A stretch of 64,000 nt of DNA. Source: a virus. Location: positions 1 to 64,000 of IMG/VR virus record IMGVR_UViG_3300020125_000159; one strand, given 5' to 3'. Under the pieces are notes generated by a model. The model did no database searches and was not told the origin of the DNA. It was given only the letters and a program-made list of their open reading frames with translations. Positions 6,675 to 13,766 of the stretch are shown piece after piece. The position numbers and the translations under genes were made by a program. Positions within the stretch are counted from its first letter, which is position 1; every line of letters starts with the position of its first letter.

Positions 6675-6896
6675 ATGATTTTAACTCTCCTGAATCACGA
6701 AGGAAAGAAAGTTATAAAATTAGACTGTCAGTTTGAGATTGAAGAACACAATTACAGGAAAATGGAACAAGTAGCTAAAGACTTGGGGCTAACAACTATG
6801 GTTCAGTATATAGGCTATGCTATGAATAAGGTAATGCAAGCACACTGTACTGAGTCTAGTCGGGTCAGGTTGGAATCTTCTTTAGAAGCGCGTTAA
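6675..6896 (+). CDS. possible ribbon-helix-helix protein, 73 aa
   Basis: A strand (KVIKLDCQFEIEE) is followed by two helices (YRKMEQVAKDLGL and TMVQYIGYAMNKVM), suggestive of an RHH DNA-binding fold. It is preceded by an AT-rich CCTTTATTACT element. It converges with and overlaps the 3' end of the next - strand gene by 32 bases. Confidence 0.5.
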   Translation: MILTLLNHEGKKVIKLDCQFEIEEHNYRKMEQVAKDLGLTTMVQYIGYAMNKVMQAHCTESSRVRLESSLEAR

Positions 6897-7245
6897 TTCT
6901 GCTTCGTTCCTCTTCTAAGTGTTTAAGTTCTTCAGCTAGGGCTTTCTGATAATTGTCAATGTCTAGTTTCTGGTCTACGTTAGAAGCAGTGGTATCGCCA
7001 AATCTATTCTTCTGCCAGTTTTGAGCTGCCCAGTCCCTGGATTCAATATACCTATGTTTCTTTTCATAGTAGACTATCATTTCCATAAGAACATTTTTCA
7101 TAAGATCCTTTACACTTTCTATACCATATTTAGCTGCTTCTTCTATAACGATTTTTTGAAAGATCCTATCCAACTTTTTTGGGTATGCCAGGTATGAATA
7201 CTTTTCTCTAGTATCGTCTTTATCTATCTTCACCATTCTAGCCAT
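6865..7245 (-). CDS. hypothetical helical protein, 126 aa
   Basis: Mostly helical, charged protein. The middle (LDRIFQKIVIEEAAKYGIE) looks like an oligomerisation or DNA-binding helix pair and the C-terminus (ALAEELKHLEEERSRIN) like a coiled coil. ATG at 7245. It stands alone on the minus strand with its promoter in the 7246-7492 gap. No family recognised; a regulator is possible. Confidence 0.55.
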   Translation of the reverse strand: MARMVKIDKDDTREKYSYLAYPKKLDRIFQKIVIEEAAKYGIESVKDLMKNVLMEMIVYYEKKHRYIESRDWAAQNWQKNRFGDTTASNVDQKLDIDNYQKALAEELKHLEEERSRINALLKKIPT

Positions 7246-7492
7246 GTTTTATCACGCCCCTCCCTCTCTGCAAGGTATCTCATTTCTTTAATTATTGTAT
7301 GTGTCTAGAAACATTTAAAGCTTTGTAGACATTTGTGTAGAATATTTACAAATAATGGCAATACGAATACGTACTAATGTTGACATTTGACTCCTTTCAT
7401 ACCTAATATAGTATCATCATCTATATTTAGTTATGTGTTTATACACTATACCCGTAAAGATTTAATAACATGTACCTTTAAGTTATGTAGAT
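7246..7492. promoter_or_regulatory. divergent intergenic region with promoter-like repeats
   Basis: This AT-rich gap separates divergent genes. Near the + strand gene it contains TACCTTTAAGTTATGTAG (7473-7490). A near-identical TACCTTTAAGTTATATAA lies at 14733-14750 before the glycosyltransferase gene. I see no ORF of note here. Confidence 0.4.
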
Positions 7493-7612
7493 ATGACTGA
7501 CTGGACGGAAGAAGTGATTCGAATGAGAAAGGAACTGCACAAACTCTATGATTTTATGAACAGTCGCGACAATAAGGAGATTAAAGAATTTGTGGAGGAG
7601 AAGGTGAAATGA
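7493..7612 (+). CDS. helical microprotein, 39 aa
   Basis: Short, highly charged helical peptide (EEVIRMRKELHKLYDFM) ending in an ATGA overlap with the next gene. Amphipathic pattern consistent with a small coiled coil. It is the first gene of an operon running to 10858. Function is unknown. Confidence 0.5.
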   Translation: MTDWTEEVIRMRKELHKLYDFMNSRDNKEIKEFVEEKVK

Positions 7613-7890
7613 GTACAATACAGGTTCAAGAATATCAGCATAAGAAACCAAATGCTTTACTCAGGCAGGGTATTGGAAAATATAAACATATTCGTGGAGC
7701 ATCTAGTGATGGTAAAGATGGTAGATGTGCCATTGGTATAATGCTGTCCGAAACAGGTTGGGACGGCAAATCCCCCGCCCATGCTACCAGGTCATATGAC
7801 GGCATGTTTAGAAAAATTATTCGAATGAATGATGAGGAAAAGTTGTCACTCGAAGAGATATCCAATAAATTAGAGGAGATGGGATATTAA
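7609..7890 (+). CDS. small phage-type protein, 93 aa
   Basis: Contains LLRQGIGKYKHIRG and DGRCAIGIMLSETGWDG followed by a helix-rich end (RMNDEEKLSLEEISNKLEE). I have seen similar proteins (basic N-term, RCAxG core, DExxLSxxEIAxxLE end) in phage and host genomes without an assigned function. Translationally coupled to its neighbour by ATGA. Confidence 0.55.
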   Translation: MSTIQVQEYQHKKPNALLRQGIGKYKHIRGASSDGKDGRCAIGIMLSETGWDGKSPAHATRSYDGMFRKIIRMNDEEKLSLEEISNKLEEMGY

Positions 7891-7891
7891 A

Positions 7892-8512
7892 ATGGCCAAA
7901 CTATGTCAAAATTATACAAACCAAAAGACGGGTAAAACATACCCAGGCTGTGGTCAACCTCTAAAATGGGTAGACGAACAACCTTTAACTAAGGTGGGAG
8001 AGTGGCCTGGCGGGCGACCAAAATATGCAGGTCATTATGAACATTATGACGGCTCACCTAGCAGACATGACGACAGCAACCCACCAAATCAGAAAGCATA
8101 TCAACAGACGTATGCACCACAAATAGAACAATCGGATAAGGATCAAGCTAGATTACAAACAACAGGTTATGCAGATGCAAAATCTAGTTCATTATTTGAA
8201 CAATTTACTAATACCAAGCTGGAGCCATTCATGAAAATATTGGAACAGAAACTTGACAAGCTTATTGATAATGGAGAAACCAAAGCGGCAAGTAACAACG
8301 TTGGTATAGTGTCGCTAAGCAGAGATCTGGACAATCTAGCCACACTAATGGAGAATAGATTAGACGAATTAGGACAGAAATTCGACGCTGTTTTAAAGAC
8401 AACCTCATTTCAAGGGGCTGCTGAGCTCTACAAGAAGGAATCAGGAAATATCCTACCAGAAGGTGAAGAGAATGGCAACAACGGAGGAGATGAGGTATCC
8501 CTTGAAATTTAG
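7892..8512 (+). CDS. zinc-knuckle and coiled-coil protein, 206 aa
   Basis: The N-terminus has two or three Cys (LCQNYTN ... YPGCGQPLKW) and several His, suggesting a small metal site. Residues ~40-75 are low-complexity and polar. The remainder is helical with heptads (MENRLDELGQKFDAVLK). The C-terminus is Gly/Asn/Glu-rich. Likely an accessory DNA-metabolism or scaffold-type protein; no family recognised. Confidence 0.55.
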   Translation: MAKLCQNYTNQKTGKTYPGCGQPLKWVDEQPLTKVGEWPGGRPKYAGHYEHYDGSPSRHDDSNPPNQKAYQQTYAPQIEQSDKDQARLQTTGYADAKSSSLFEQFTNTKLEPFMKILEQKLDKLIDNGETKAASNNVGIVSLSRDLDNLATLMENRLDELGQKFDAVLKTTSFQGAAELYKKESGNILPEGEENGNNGGDEVSLEI

Positions 8513-8663
8513 GTTTACCCAACCTATCGCTAGCGAGGTTTCCACCACCGATGCTGTCAACGCGTGGGAGATGAGGCTCAGCTTATCAAGCCCTCTCCCA
8601 ACCACGATCTGTTGTAGACCTAGAAATTGTTCAAGGCGAACCCTGGCGGCCCCTCCCACCTAA
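8463..8663 (+). CDS. possible small protein, 66 aa
   Basis: This frame bridges the gap between two good genes and overlaps both, with possible starts at 8463 or at an ATG at 8472. The composition (Ser/Thr/Pro-rich with CCRPRNC) is not convincing, so it may be spurious. I keep it because this operon has almost no empty DNA. Confidence 0.3.
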   Translation: MKRMATTEEMRYPLKFRFTQPIASEVSTTDAVNAWEMRLSLSSPLPTTICCRPRNCSRRTLAAPPT

Positions 8664-9001
8664 AGGCCAGGGAGAGGGTGATCAAACTCTTGGAGAGTAG
8701 AGGCTTCACAGTTGAGCCTGACGAAGTAGAATTTAATGGCTGTCTTACCGAACTTGGAGAGCGAAATTATACAGCAGATATCGTAGCGACACTGCGATTA
8801 ATCGTAGAAATTGATGGTAAAGATCATGGTTCTAGGATTCACAAACATAAGGATGAGGTAAGAGACGATTATTTTAGACACATTCAGAATGCCCCCACCA
8901 TAAGAATCGCACAAGATGTAGCGGTAGGCAAAAAGAAAATGTCTGATGCGCTACTTATGGCTGAGTTTTGTTATCAAATTTTCAGTAAGGGAGTCATATG
9001 A
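8627..9001 (+). CDS. PD-(D/E)XK-type nuclease, 124 aa
   Basis: TTG-started protein with ERVIKLLESRGF, then NYTADIVATLRLIVEIDGKDHG. This is the D...ExK-type beta hairpin of Vsr/DUF559-like restriction-fold nucleases, here with ADIV and VEIDGKDHG as the catalytic strands. The fold assignment is by motif; the substrate (mismatch, repair or junction DNA) cannot be told. It lies one base before the zinc-binding gene at 9003. Confidence 0.6.
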   Translation: MFKANPGGPSHLKARERVIKLLESRGFTVEPDEVEFNGCLTELGERNYTADIVATLRLIVEIDGKDHGSRIHKHKDEVRDDYFRHIQNAPTIRIAQDVAVGKKKMSDALLMAEFCYQIFSKGVI

Positions 9002-9002
9002 A

Positions 9003-9266
9003 TTGTCGGAGTGCAGTTGTGGCAAAACTCACCGTTATATCTCACAATATAAAGATCAAAAATGTGATGCAATAGTTGGATATAAGCAAGGAAAATTAAC
9101 AATATTTGGTAGGGACCAAATAACACTGGTATGTGGTAAAAATGCAACTCATATATTTTCCACAACTAGTGCACGAATTGGCACTACTATCACAGATAGA
9201 CACTATCTTTGTGATGAACATTTCCAGAAGTTAGCAGTTGAAGAGTGGGGCATGGAGACAGTTTGA
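9003..9266 (+). CDS. Cys/His zinc-binding protein, 87 aa
   Basis: I start this at TTG 9003, one base after the upstream stop; an in-frame ATG at 8946 would overlap the nuclease gene heavily. The product begins with a CSCG knuckle and later has VCGKNATH and LCDEHF, giving four or more possible zinc ligands. Function is unknown. Confidence 0.55.
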   Translation: MSECSCGKTHRYISQYKDQKCDAIVGYKQGKLTIFGRDQITLVCGKNATHIFSTTSARIGTTITDRHYLCDEHFQKLAVEEWGMETV

Positions 9267-9412
9267 CCCACTCGCACCAGTGCAGGCAATGTGGCTGCCT
9301 AAGCGATTGCTACGACAACTACTGCACCGCTAAATTCAGTATACCTCGTTGTCGGGTAGGACAATGTAGTACTATAACGGTACCAAAGATAGTTTGGGAG
9401 CTTGCGCTATGA
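9263..9412 (+). CDS. Cys-rich microprotein, 49 aa
   Basis: TTG start within the previous stop (TTGA). Reads QCRQCGCLSDCYDNYC and later CRVGQC, so eight Cys in 49 residues. Ends with ATGA overlap into the next gene. Probably a multi-site metal-binding or disulfide microprotein. Confidence 0.5.
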   Translation: MTHSHQCRQCGCLSDCYDNYCTAKFSIPRCRVGQCSTITVPKIVWELAL

Positions 9413-9612
9413 CATTGGCGACGACGGCATATATGGCCAACAGCAAATACCTACACAACCAAAGATATTGTAGACGCTGCGCAAAGTGGTACGGTCCTGA
9501 AGAATGGACCAAATTCGAATCTCCCAACAAATGCAAATGTGGTAACAGGATGAGGGTCACGCCACGGGGAAAGTGTAGACAGAGAATGAATGAGTTGAGG
9601 GATTACATTTGA
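9409..9612 (+). CDS. zinc-ribbon protein, 67 aa
   Basis: Contains RYCRRCAKWYGPEEW and KCKCGNRMRVTPRGK: a four-Cys zinc ribbon with basic tail, the same layout as the proteins at 749-907 and 9609-9866. I start it at the ATG at 9409 (ATGA overlap). Confidence 0.6.
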   Translation: MTLATTAYMANSKYLHNQRYCRRCAKWYGPEEWTKFESPNKCKCGNRMRVTPRGKCRQRMNELRDYI

Positions 9613-9866
9613 CACTTCCTAGTTGTAAGGGTTGGTGTGACAGATATGGCGGCATAAGATCCTTAAAATCAATTCGCTCTACTGAAGGACGCATATCTTG
9701 TAAATATACTGGTGGGGTAAGGTACTGTCCTCGTTGTGAGAAATTCTTCCTGAAGGAAATAGCAGAACAATTTGATAGAGGAGTTTACTGTCCATGTTGT
9801 CGGACAAAGACCAGGGGTAGGGCTAGCAATGCAAGGGCGGAGGTGTTTGAACTTGTCAGTTATTGA
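9609..9866 (+). CDS. zinc-ribbon protein, 85 aa
   Basis: TTG start in a TTGA overlap. It has an additional Cys pair early (SCKGWCD), then RYCPRCEKFF and VYCPCCRTKTRGRA: a zinc ribbon with an Arg-rich end, clearly paralogous to 9409-9612. Probably nucleic-acid or partner-protein binding. Confidence 0.6.
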   Translation: MTLPSCKGWCDRYGGIRSLKSIRSTEGRISCKYTGGVRYCPRCEKFFLKEIAEQFDRGVYCPCCRTKTRGRASNARAEVFELVSY

Positions 9867-9954
9867 TGAGGAAGAGATAGGCTCAGAGGACCTTTACGAC
9901 TTGGATGAGGATGAGGGGGTAGAGGAGGAAGAGGGGGTTCAGGAAGATGACTAG
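9853..9954 (+). CDS. small acidic protein, 33 aa
   Basis: Runs of Asp/Glu dominate (EDLYDLDEDEGVEEEEG). I start it at TTG 9853, overlapping the previous gene's end; an ATG at 9829 is possible. Such acidic peptides may be DNA mimics or chaperone-like, but that is speculation. Confidence 0.45.
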   Translation: MSVIDEEEIGSEDLYDLDEDEGVEEEEGVQEDD

Positions 9955-10054
9955 CGTCGTTTCCACTCCAAACCAAGACCCTGTACCTAATAACACGACA
10001 TCCATCCATCATCCATCCATCCATCCATCCATCCAAGGAAAATGGTACAAATGA
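9947..10054 (+). CDS. microprotein encoded across a CATC tandem repeat, 35 aa
   Basis: ATG at 9947 lies inside the end of the acidic gene, and the stop forms ATGA with the likely start of the RHH gene at 10051. It thus fits the overlap pattern of this operon exactly. The repeat encodes HPSI units. Whether the peptide matters or only couples translation is open. Confidence 0.4.
   Translation: MTSVVSTPNQDPVPNNTTSIHHPSIHPSIQGKWYK
9999..10036 (+). repeat. CATC tetranucleotide microsatellite
   Basis: About eight near-perfect CATC units with one phase slip. A four-base unit inside a short reading frame would change frame when its copy number changes. Confidence 0.9.
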
Positions 10055-10374
10055 GGAAATACGAAGCCACCAGGGATATACATTTTACTATATCATTAGA
10101 CCAGTTGATTGAGATAGACAAATTTTGTGATAGTCATTATAAATCTTCTAGGAATGAAGGAATAAGAAAGCTCATTGAGGTTGGTTTAACTTGTATAAAT
10201 AATTGGAGTAAAATCACTAATCCCGAAGTTCTAGACCAATTACATAGCCAATTCGAAGAGGGTACCATAGTAGACGATATCCAAAAAATGCAACCTAAAC
10301 AGTTTGATGTTCTCTATTCAATATTTACAACTGAACATAAGGTTAGGTATGGAAAACAGGAGACTTTGCTTTGA
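10051..10374 (+). CDS. ribbon-helix-helix (CopG-like) regulator, 107 aa
   Basis: The N-terminal part ATRDIHFTISLDQLIEIDKF then SRNEGIRKLIEVGL has the strand-helix-helix order and NEGIRKLI signature of RHH DNA-binding proteins. The C-terminal half is helical and unassigned. I choose the ATG at 10051 because it forms ATGA with the preceding microgene; 10042 is also possible. Likely a transcription regulator. Confidence 0.65.
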   Translation: MRKYEATRDIHFTISLDQLIEIDKFCDSHYKSSRNEGIRKLIEVGLTCINNWSKITNPEVLDQLHSQFEEGTIVDDIQKMQPKQFDVLYSIFTTEHKVRYGKQETLL

Positions 10375-10583
10375 CCGAAGAAGAAAAGCTTGCAGTCCAC
10401 CTCTCCCGACGTTCCATTGACATTGTGCTGGTCATACTAAATTTGATATCCACAACTGAAAAAGGCAAACACAAACTACTGGATAAACTCGACATAAATC
10501 AAAGTGACCTGAACGAAATAAACCAGGCCATATCTAAAGCCAAGGAAGTAGCGGACAAACATCTTGGGGAGTTGTACCGTTAA
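10371..10583 (+). CDS. small helical protein, 70 aa
   Basis: TTG start overlapping the RHH gene's stop. All-helical, charged (LSRRSIDIVLVILNLIST ... AISKAKEVADKHLGEL). No family recognised. Its position suggests a partner of the RHH regulator or the following zinc-ribbon protein. Confidence 0.55.
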   Translation: MTEEEKLAVHLSRRSIDIVLVILNLISTTEKGKHKLLDKLDINQSDLNEINQAISKAKEVADKHLGELYR

Positions 10584-10858
10584 TGCAGGTATGTAACAAT
10601 CTATGCCACAGGTCATCAGTACCACGTGGCGACACTAGAAAGAATATCTATGAGACCAGGGTCTATTGTAGACTCTGCGAGTGTTACTTTTTGAAACCAT
10701 ATCCTTCTCACTGTGAATGCTGTACAACGTTAGTGCGACATGTGAAGGGGGGGCGGTTGAGGAAAGTGAAGTATGATTACAGTTATGGTTTTAAGAATGG
10801 TAGGTCGAGATGGATTGTAGAAGACATAAAAGCGGCTGTCGCGGCAGGGAGGCTTTAG
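10583..10858 (+). CDS. zinc-ribbon protein, 91 aa
   Basis: Contains VYCRLCECYFLKPYPSH then CECCTTLVR, a four-to-six Cys ribbon, and a basic/aromatic C-terminus. Same family layout as 9409-9866. It is the last gene of the operon starting at 7493 and converges with the microgenes at 10866. Confidence 0.6.
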   Translation: MQVCNNLCHRSSVPRGDTRKNIYETRVYCRLCECYFLKPYPSHCECCTTLVRHVKGGRLRKVKYDYSYGFKNGRSRWIVEDIKAAVAAGRL

Positions 10859-10865
10859 TCATTTC

Positions 10866-10967
10866 TTATTCTTGCATCTTCACTATCGACATCTTTTCCC
10901 AACATATATAACAATATGATTCATAGTTATCTATATAATTCTCATCACATCCTGAACATTTTTTCAT
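10866..10967 (-). CDS. zinc-ribbon microprotein, 33 aa
   Basis: MKKCSGCDENY ... YCYICWEK gives two CxxC pairs 15 residues apart. A GGAGGAGGAG ribosome-binding site precedes the ATG. It is the last gene downstream of the integrase. Confidence 0.55.
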   Translation of the reverse strand: MKKCSGCDENYIDNYESYCYICWEKMSIVKMQE

Positions 10968-11112
10968 TTCTTATTCTCCTCCTCCTTTTGTCATCCATCC
11001 ATTCATTTTTCCATGTCTTACAATCACATTTAACGCAAGCCATAATCATATAGTCTCGGTATATACGCAGTCCATGATCATTTGAGTCGTGAGGACAATC
11101 AGCGCATTTCAT
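10945..11112 (-). CDS. zinc-ribbon microprotein, 55 aa
   Basis: MKCADCPHDS ... ACVKCDCKTW then a very basic tail. The start lies six bases after the integrase stop, so it is probably co-transcribed with the integrase and could modulate excision (inference only). Confidence 0.55.
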   Translation of the reverse strand: MKCADCPHDSNDHGLRIYRDYMIMACVKCDCKTWKNEWMDDKRRRRIRNEKMFRM

Positions 11113-11118
11113 TTCTTG

Positions 11119-12291
11119 TTATTCCACCTTCTTCCTCATCTGCTCCTTGAATGCTTCGAACTCCATCTTCAATAAGGCTATCTGGCTATACACTTCGGCT
11201 GACTTTTGTTGCGATATACGTAGTTCATTCAACTCTTTTTGTAGTGTTGATATCTGGTCATCTTTATCTTCTAATTTAGTCTTAACGTCCGCTCCATGTG
11301 CTTCTATTTCTTCATACGATAGATATGTTAAGTAGGGTTCGATCTTATGAAAAAATGCTAATCTTTCACGTTCCGTCTTTCTGTAGTATGTACTACCTGA
11401 ATGGCCTATGAAGCCCTCACTAAAATCTTGATATCCTAAGTCTGAAATCGTTGTCTTTACAAATCGTCTGAATGAATGGAAAGTGATTTTATGGTGCCTT
11501 CCTTTATTACTATCTCTTGCCCCATATCCTGCTCTATCTAGTGATGCGCTAAAATGTCTTGATATGGCATGATACATATATTCTATTTCGACTCCCTGGA
11601 ATTTACCACTGCTAAAAAAGTAGTCAGTATCTTTGAAAGGTCTAACTACTGGTTTATTGTAATTCATTCTTTCTCTCTCTCTATATTTCTTCCACAACAA
11701 TAACTGTCTCGTACACTCTTCAGTCAGGTAGACAGTCCTTGCAGTTTCTGTCTTTGTGTTTTCTGCTTGTAATCGAATTTTACGTTTTTCAAAGTTAATA
11801 TCACAAAGTCGTATTGAGAGTGCTTCTGATGCCCTCATACCAGTAGCGGCTAATAACAAAGCATAAGTGAATAGCCTGACAGACGATTGACATGATTGTA
11901 TGATTTTCCTTACATCTGCCTTCTCTAATGCTTCTAGTTCTGGTTTTTTCCTTTTCACATTTCGAACTCTTAATTTAAAAATTGTCCGACTGATTGTTAT
12001 GTTGTTATACTCTAGGTAGACTTTGGCAGCAATCACTCTATTATTAATGGTAGATTTCGCTAAATTTCTTGATTGTAAATCCTGTCTGTAAGCGGTAAGA
12101 GCTCCATAAACATCAAACCTTTTTGTTTCAAGTGAAACGATAAAGCTATCTAGGTCCGTGTTGTATACTCTAGTTAGAAAGGAGTTGAAGTCGTTTAATC
12201 TCTGGGCATATGCCGTTCCAGTACCAGGCGAATCACCTGATACAACCTTACAAAAGTCCTCGATAGGCTTCGATAATACCAGTCGTTGCAT
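11119..12291 (-). CDS. int: tyrosine recombinase / integrase, 390 aa
   Basis: An N-terminal SAM-like core-binding domain (residues ~10-110) is followed by a catalytic domain with all expected residues: Arg in TGMRASEAL (R153), Lys in ENTKTETART (K180), HSFRRF (H272, R275), FIGHS (H297) and the nucleophile in STYYRKT (Y302 or Y303). Residues ~335-390 form a coiled coil rich in Lys/Glu, an add-on that may multimerise the enzyme. It would integrate or excise the viral genome. Start at ATG 12291. Downstream - strand microgenes follow closely. Confidence 0.9.
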   Translation of the reverse strand: MQRLVLSKPIEDFCKVVSGDSPGTGTAYAQRLNDFNSFLTRVYNTDLDSFIVSLETKRFDVYGALTAYRQDLQSRNLAKSTINNRVIAAKVYLEYNNITISRTIFKLRVRNVKRKKPELEALEKADVRKIIQSCQSSVRLFTYALLLAATGMRASEALSIRLCDINFEKRKIRLQAENTKTETARTVYLTEECTRQLLLWKKYRERERMNYNKPVVRPFKDTDYFFSSGKFQGVEIEYMYHAISRHFSASLDRAGYGARDSNKGRHHKITFHSFRRFVKTTISDLGYQDFSEGFIGHSGSTYYRKTERERLAFFHKIEPYLTYLSYEEIEAHGADVKTKLEDKDDQISTLQKELNELRISQQKSAEVYSQIALLKMEFEAFKEQMRKKVE

Positions 12292-12435
12292 CCGACATTA
12301 AGATAGAAAACTGGCCTTATATGTGTCTTGTTGTCACACAAAGGCAATTCTTTTAGTTATAACAAGGCACATAAAACGAGGATTTTTATCTTAATCCTCT
12401 ATTGTCATTTCTTGGTTTCTGACTCGTCCAACAAT
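12292..12435. other. gap upstream of integrase; hairpin and possible att region
   Basis: No gene seen. It contains an inverted repeat GAGGAT ... ATCCTC (12378-12399) and other short dyads around CTTGTTGTCACACAA. It could be a terminator for the HNH gene and/or hold attP, because phage attachment sites often lie next to int. No tRNA-like sequence was recognised. Confidence 0.35.
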
Positions 12436-12753
12436 CTAAGTTGGTATATTAGTTAAATATCTTGATACGAGATATTTGGGATAACGATCAAGGAAAAGTC
12501 TACTAAATGAAGGATATTTTATTGCGTCCCTGATACATCTATGTAACACTTTATGACATCGTACACATAGAGTTCGAAGGTTTTCTAATGAATGTTCTCC
12601 TCCCTCTTCTATAGGAATAATATGATGTGCCTCTATATCACCTGATTTGTTTATATCTGATTTATATCCACATATACAACTCCAGTTGTCACGTTGATAT
12701 ACTGCTATTCTTATCCTAGTAGGAATAGGATAGGTTGCAACAATAGTGGTCAT
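12436..12753 (-). CDS. HNH endonuclease, 105 aa
   Basis: A central CICGYKSDINKSGDIEAHH motif is followed by IIPIEEGGEHSLENLRTLC and VRCHKVLH: the HNH beta-beta-alpha metal site plus a Cys4 zinc site (CxC and CxxC). Free-standing HNH enzymes serve as homing nucleases, packaging nucleases or McrA-like restriction. Here it lies three bases after an RHH regulator, away from terminase, so its role is unclear. Confidence 0.8.
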   Translation of the reverse strand: MTTIVATYPIPTRIRIAVYQRDNWSCICGYKSDINKSGDIEAHHIIPIEEGGEHSLENLRTLCVRCHKVLHRCIRDAIKYPSFSRLFLDRYPKYLVSRYLTNIPT

Positions 12754-12756
12754 TCC

Positions 12757-12906
12757 TTATTTAACATGCTCCTCGTGAAACCTGATTAGTCTAGCCACTA
12801 TGCTGTCATAACTTTCATGCCTACTACCAAGTTTATCTAACTTGTCCCTGGTCTTCTTCTTTAACTGAATACTAGTAACTTCCTCCAATACTTGTCGTGT
12901 CTTCAT
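12757..12906 (-). CDS. ribbon-helix-helix regulator, 49 aa
   Basis: The sequence (VTSIQLKKKTRDKLDKLGSR, then a second helix and LIRFHEEH) is a canonical small archaeal RHH/VapB-like protein: one strand and two helices. It is first in the operon with the HNH gene. A perfect palindrome sits 28 bases upstream, so autoregulation and control of the divergent genes are plausible. Confidence 0.7.
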   Translation of the reverse strand: MKTRQVLEEVTSIQLKKKTRDKLDKLGSRHESYDSIVARLIRFHEEHVK

Positions 12907-12933
12907 AATGTTATATTTAATACTAGCTTGTGG

Positions 12934-12945
12934 GGTTATATAACC
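12934..12945. promoter_or_regulatory. 12-bp perfect palindrome, putative RHH operator/TATA overlap
   Basis: GGTTATATAACC is its own reverse complement. It lies where a TATA box would be for the RHH gene (about 28-39 bases before its ATG) and about 56 bases before the + strand gene at 13001. Small RHH proteins bind such dyads; occupancy would block the promoter. Inference from position. Confidence 0.45.
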
Positions 12946-13000
12946 TATAGCACCTATAATACCATAACCTTATAATATGGCCATACTGTTAGGAGGAGTG

Positions 13001-13108
13001 ATGTCGTGGAGAGCAAGGTTCGCCATTCTAGGGTCAATCTTTACAGGCGGTGTGTCTATCGCGGTGCTTTTTGGAGCCCCGCTTGCTGTAGAAGCAGGTC
13101 ATCAATGA
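13001..13108 (+). CDS. signal-peptide ORF preceding a secreted protein in another frame
   Basis: Preceded by a strong AGGAGGAG ribosome-binding site, ATG 13001 starts a 35-residue frame that is a textbook signal peptide: basic MSWRARF, hydrophobic core (ILGSIFTGG, IAVLFGAPL), AxA-like AVEA. It stops in ATGATG, where the frame of the secreted domain begins. Either a frameshift (mutation or programmed) separates signal and domain, or two coupled ORFs exist. Confidence 0.55.
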   Translation: MSWRARFAILGSIFTGGVSIAVLFGAPLAVEAGHQ

Positions 13109-13647
13109 TGGCGCAAACACACGCCATTTTTTTTAACAAGGGCGACATGATCTTTGGACGTAGCTTTAGCGAATGGACAGCAAAGTGGTGGCAGGCGTTC
13201 CGATACGCGAATTGGCGTCGGAATCTGGGACCTGTATTCATGATTCCTGGGGCGTGGATAGCCGAGAATGATAGTGGTATGGTTAAGGGTAATAATAAAT
13301 TCAAGATCAAACGTGACAAGGCAATCCTCTTTGCTGTAATCAATTGTATTCAGCAAGAAGAATACGTATTGCAATCAATTATGACGATGGTTAAACAAAG
13401 GATGGATGTTGTAGATGTACCAGCAATTCAATTCATGCTCGATGGAGAGCCTATGATGGATCATATATGTCGTGTGAACAGCCCTACATTCATGTTACAT
13501 GGAAATAAATGCGCTTCCGATGGGTTCTGGCTATTTTTGAGACCAAACACACTCGATCCAGGATACCATCTCATTACCTCGTATGGGACATGTAGCTCAG
13601 GAAAGACACAGATAGGAAATGACACGAACATCGAAATTATTCTGTAG
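13105..13647 (+). CDS. secreted-family domain without its own signal peptide, 180 aa
   Basis: Contains FGRSFSEWTAKWWQAF near the N-terminus, the hallmark (FGxSxxEWxxxWWQW) of a widespread family of exported proteins of unknown function that also occurs in thaumarchaea. The frame starts at ATGATG (13105/13108) overlapping the stop of the signal-peptide frame. The open frame reaches back to 13006, but that part is out-of-frame signal DNA. It is a paralogue of 13767-14498. Probably frameshifted or translationally coupled to the signal peptide. Confidence 0.6.
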   Translation: MMAQTHAIFFNKGDMIFGRSFSEWTAKWWQAFRYANWRRNLGPVFMIPGAWIAENDSGMVKGNNKFKIKRDKAILFAVINCIQQEEYVLQSIMTMVKQRMDVVDVPAIQFMLDGEPMMDHICRVNSPTFMLHGNKCASDGFWLFLRPNTLDPGYHLITSYGTCSSGKTQIGNDTNIEIIL

Positions 13648-13766
13648 ATTATGCGGCTCTTGGATCCATGTCAAAAATCTGAGGGACATAACCTGGCATC
13701 TATCTAATACACATATCGTCGACCAAGAAATCCTAGTCCGTGAGGGAATCATGATGAATTCTAACC

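Noticed and set aside
6515-6736. 73-codon + strand ORF
   Set aside because: Lies mostly in a non-coding gap, overlaps the better RHH-like frame, and has implausible composition.
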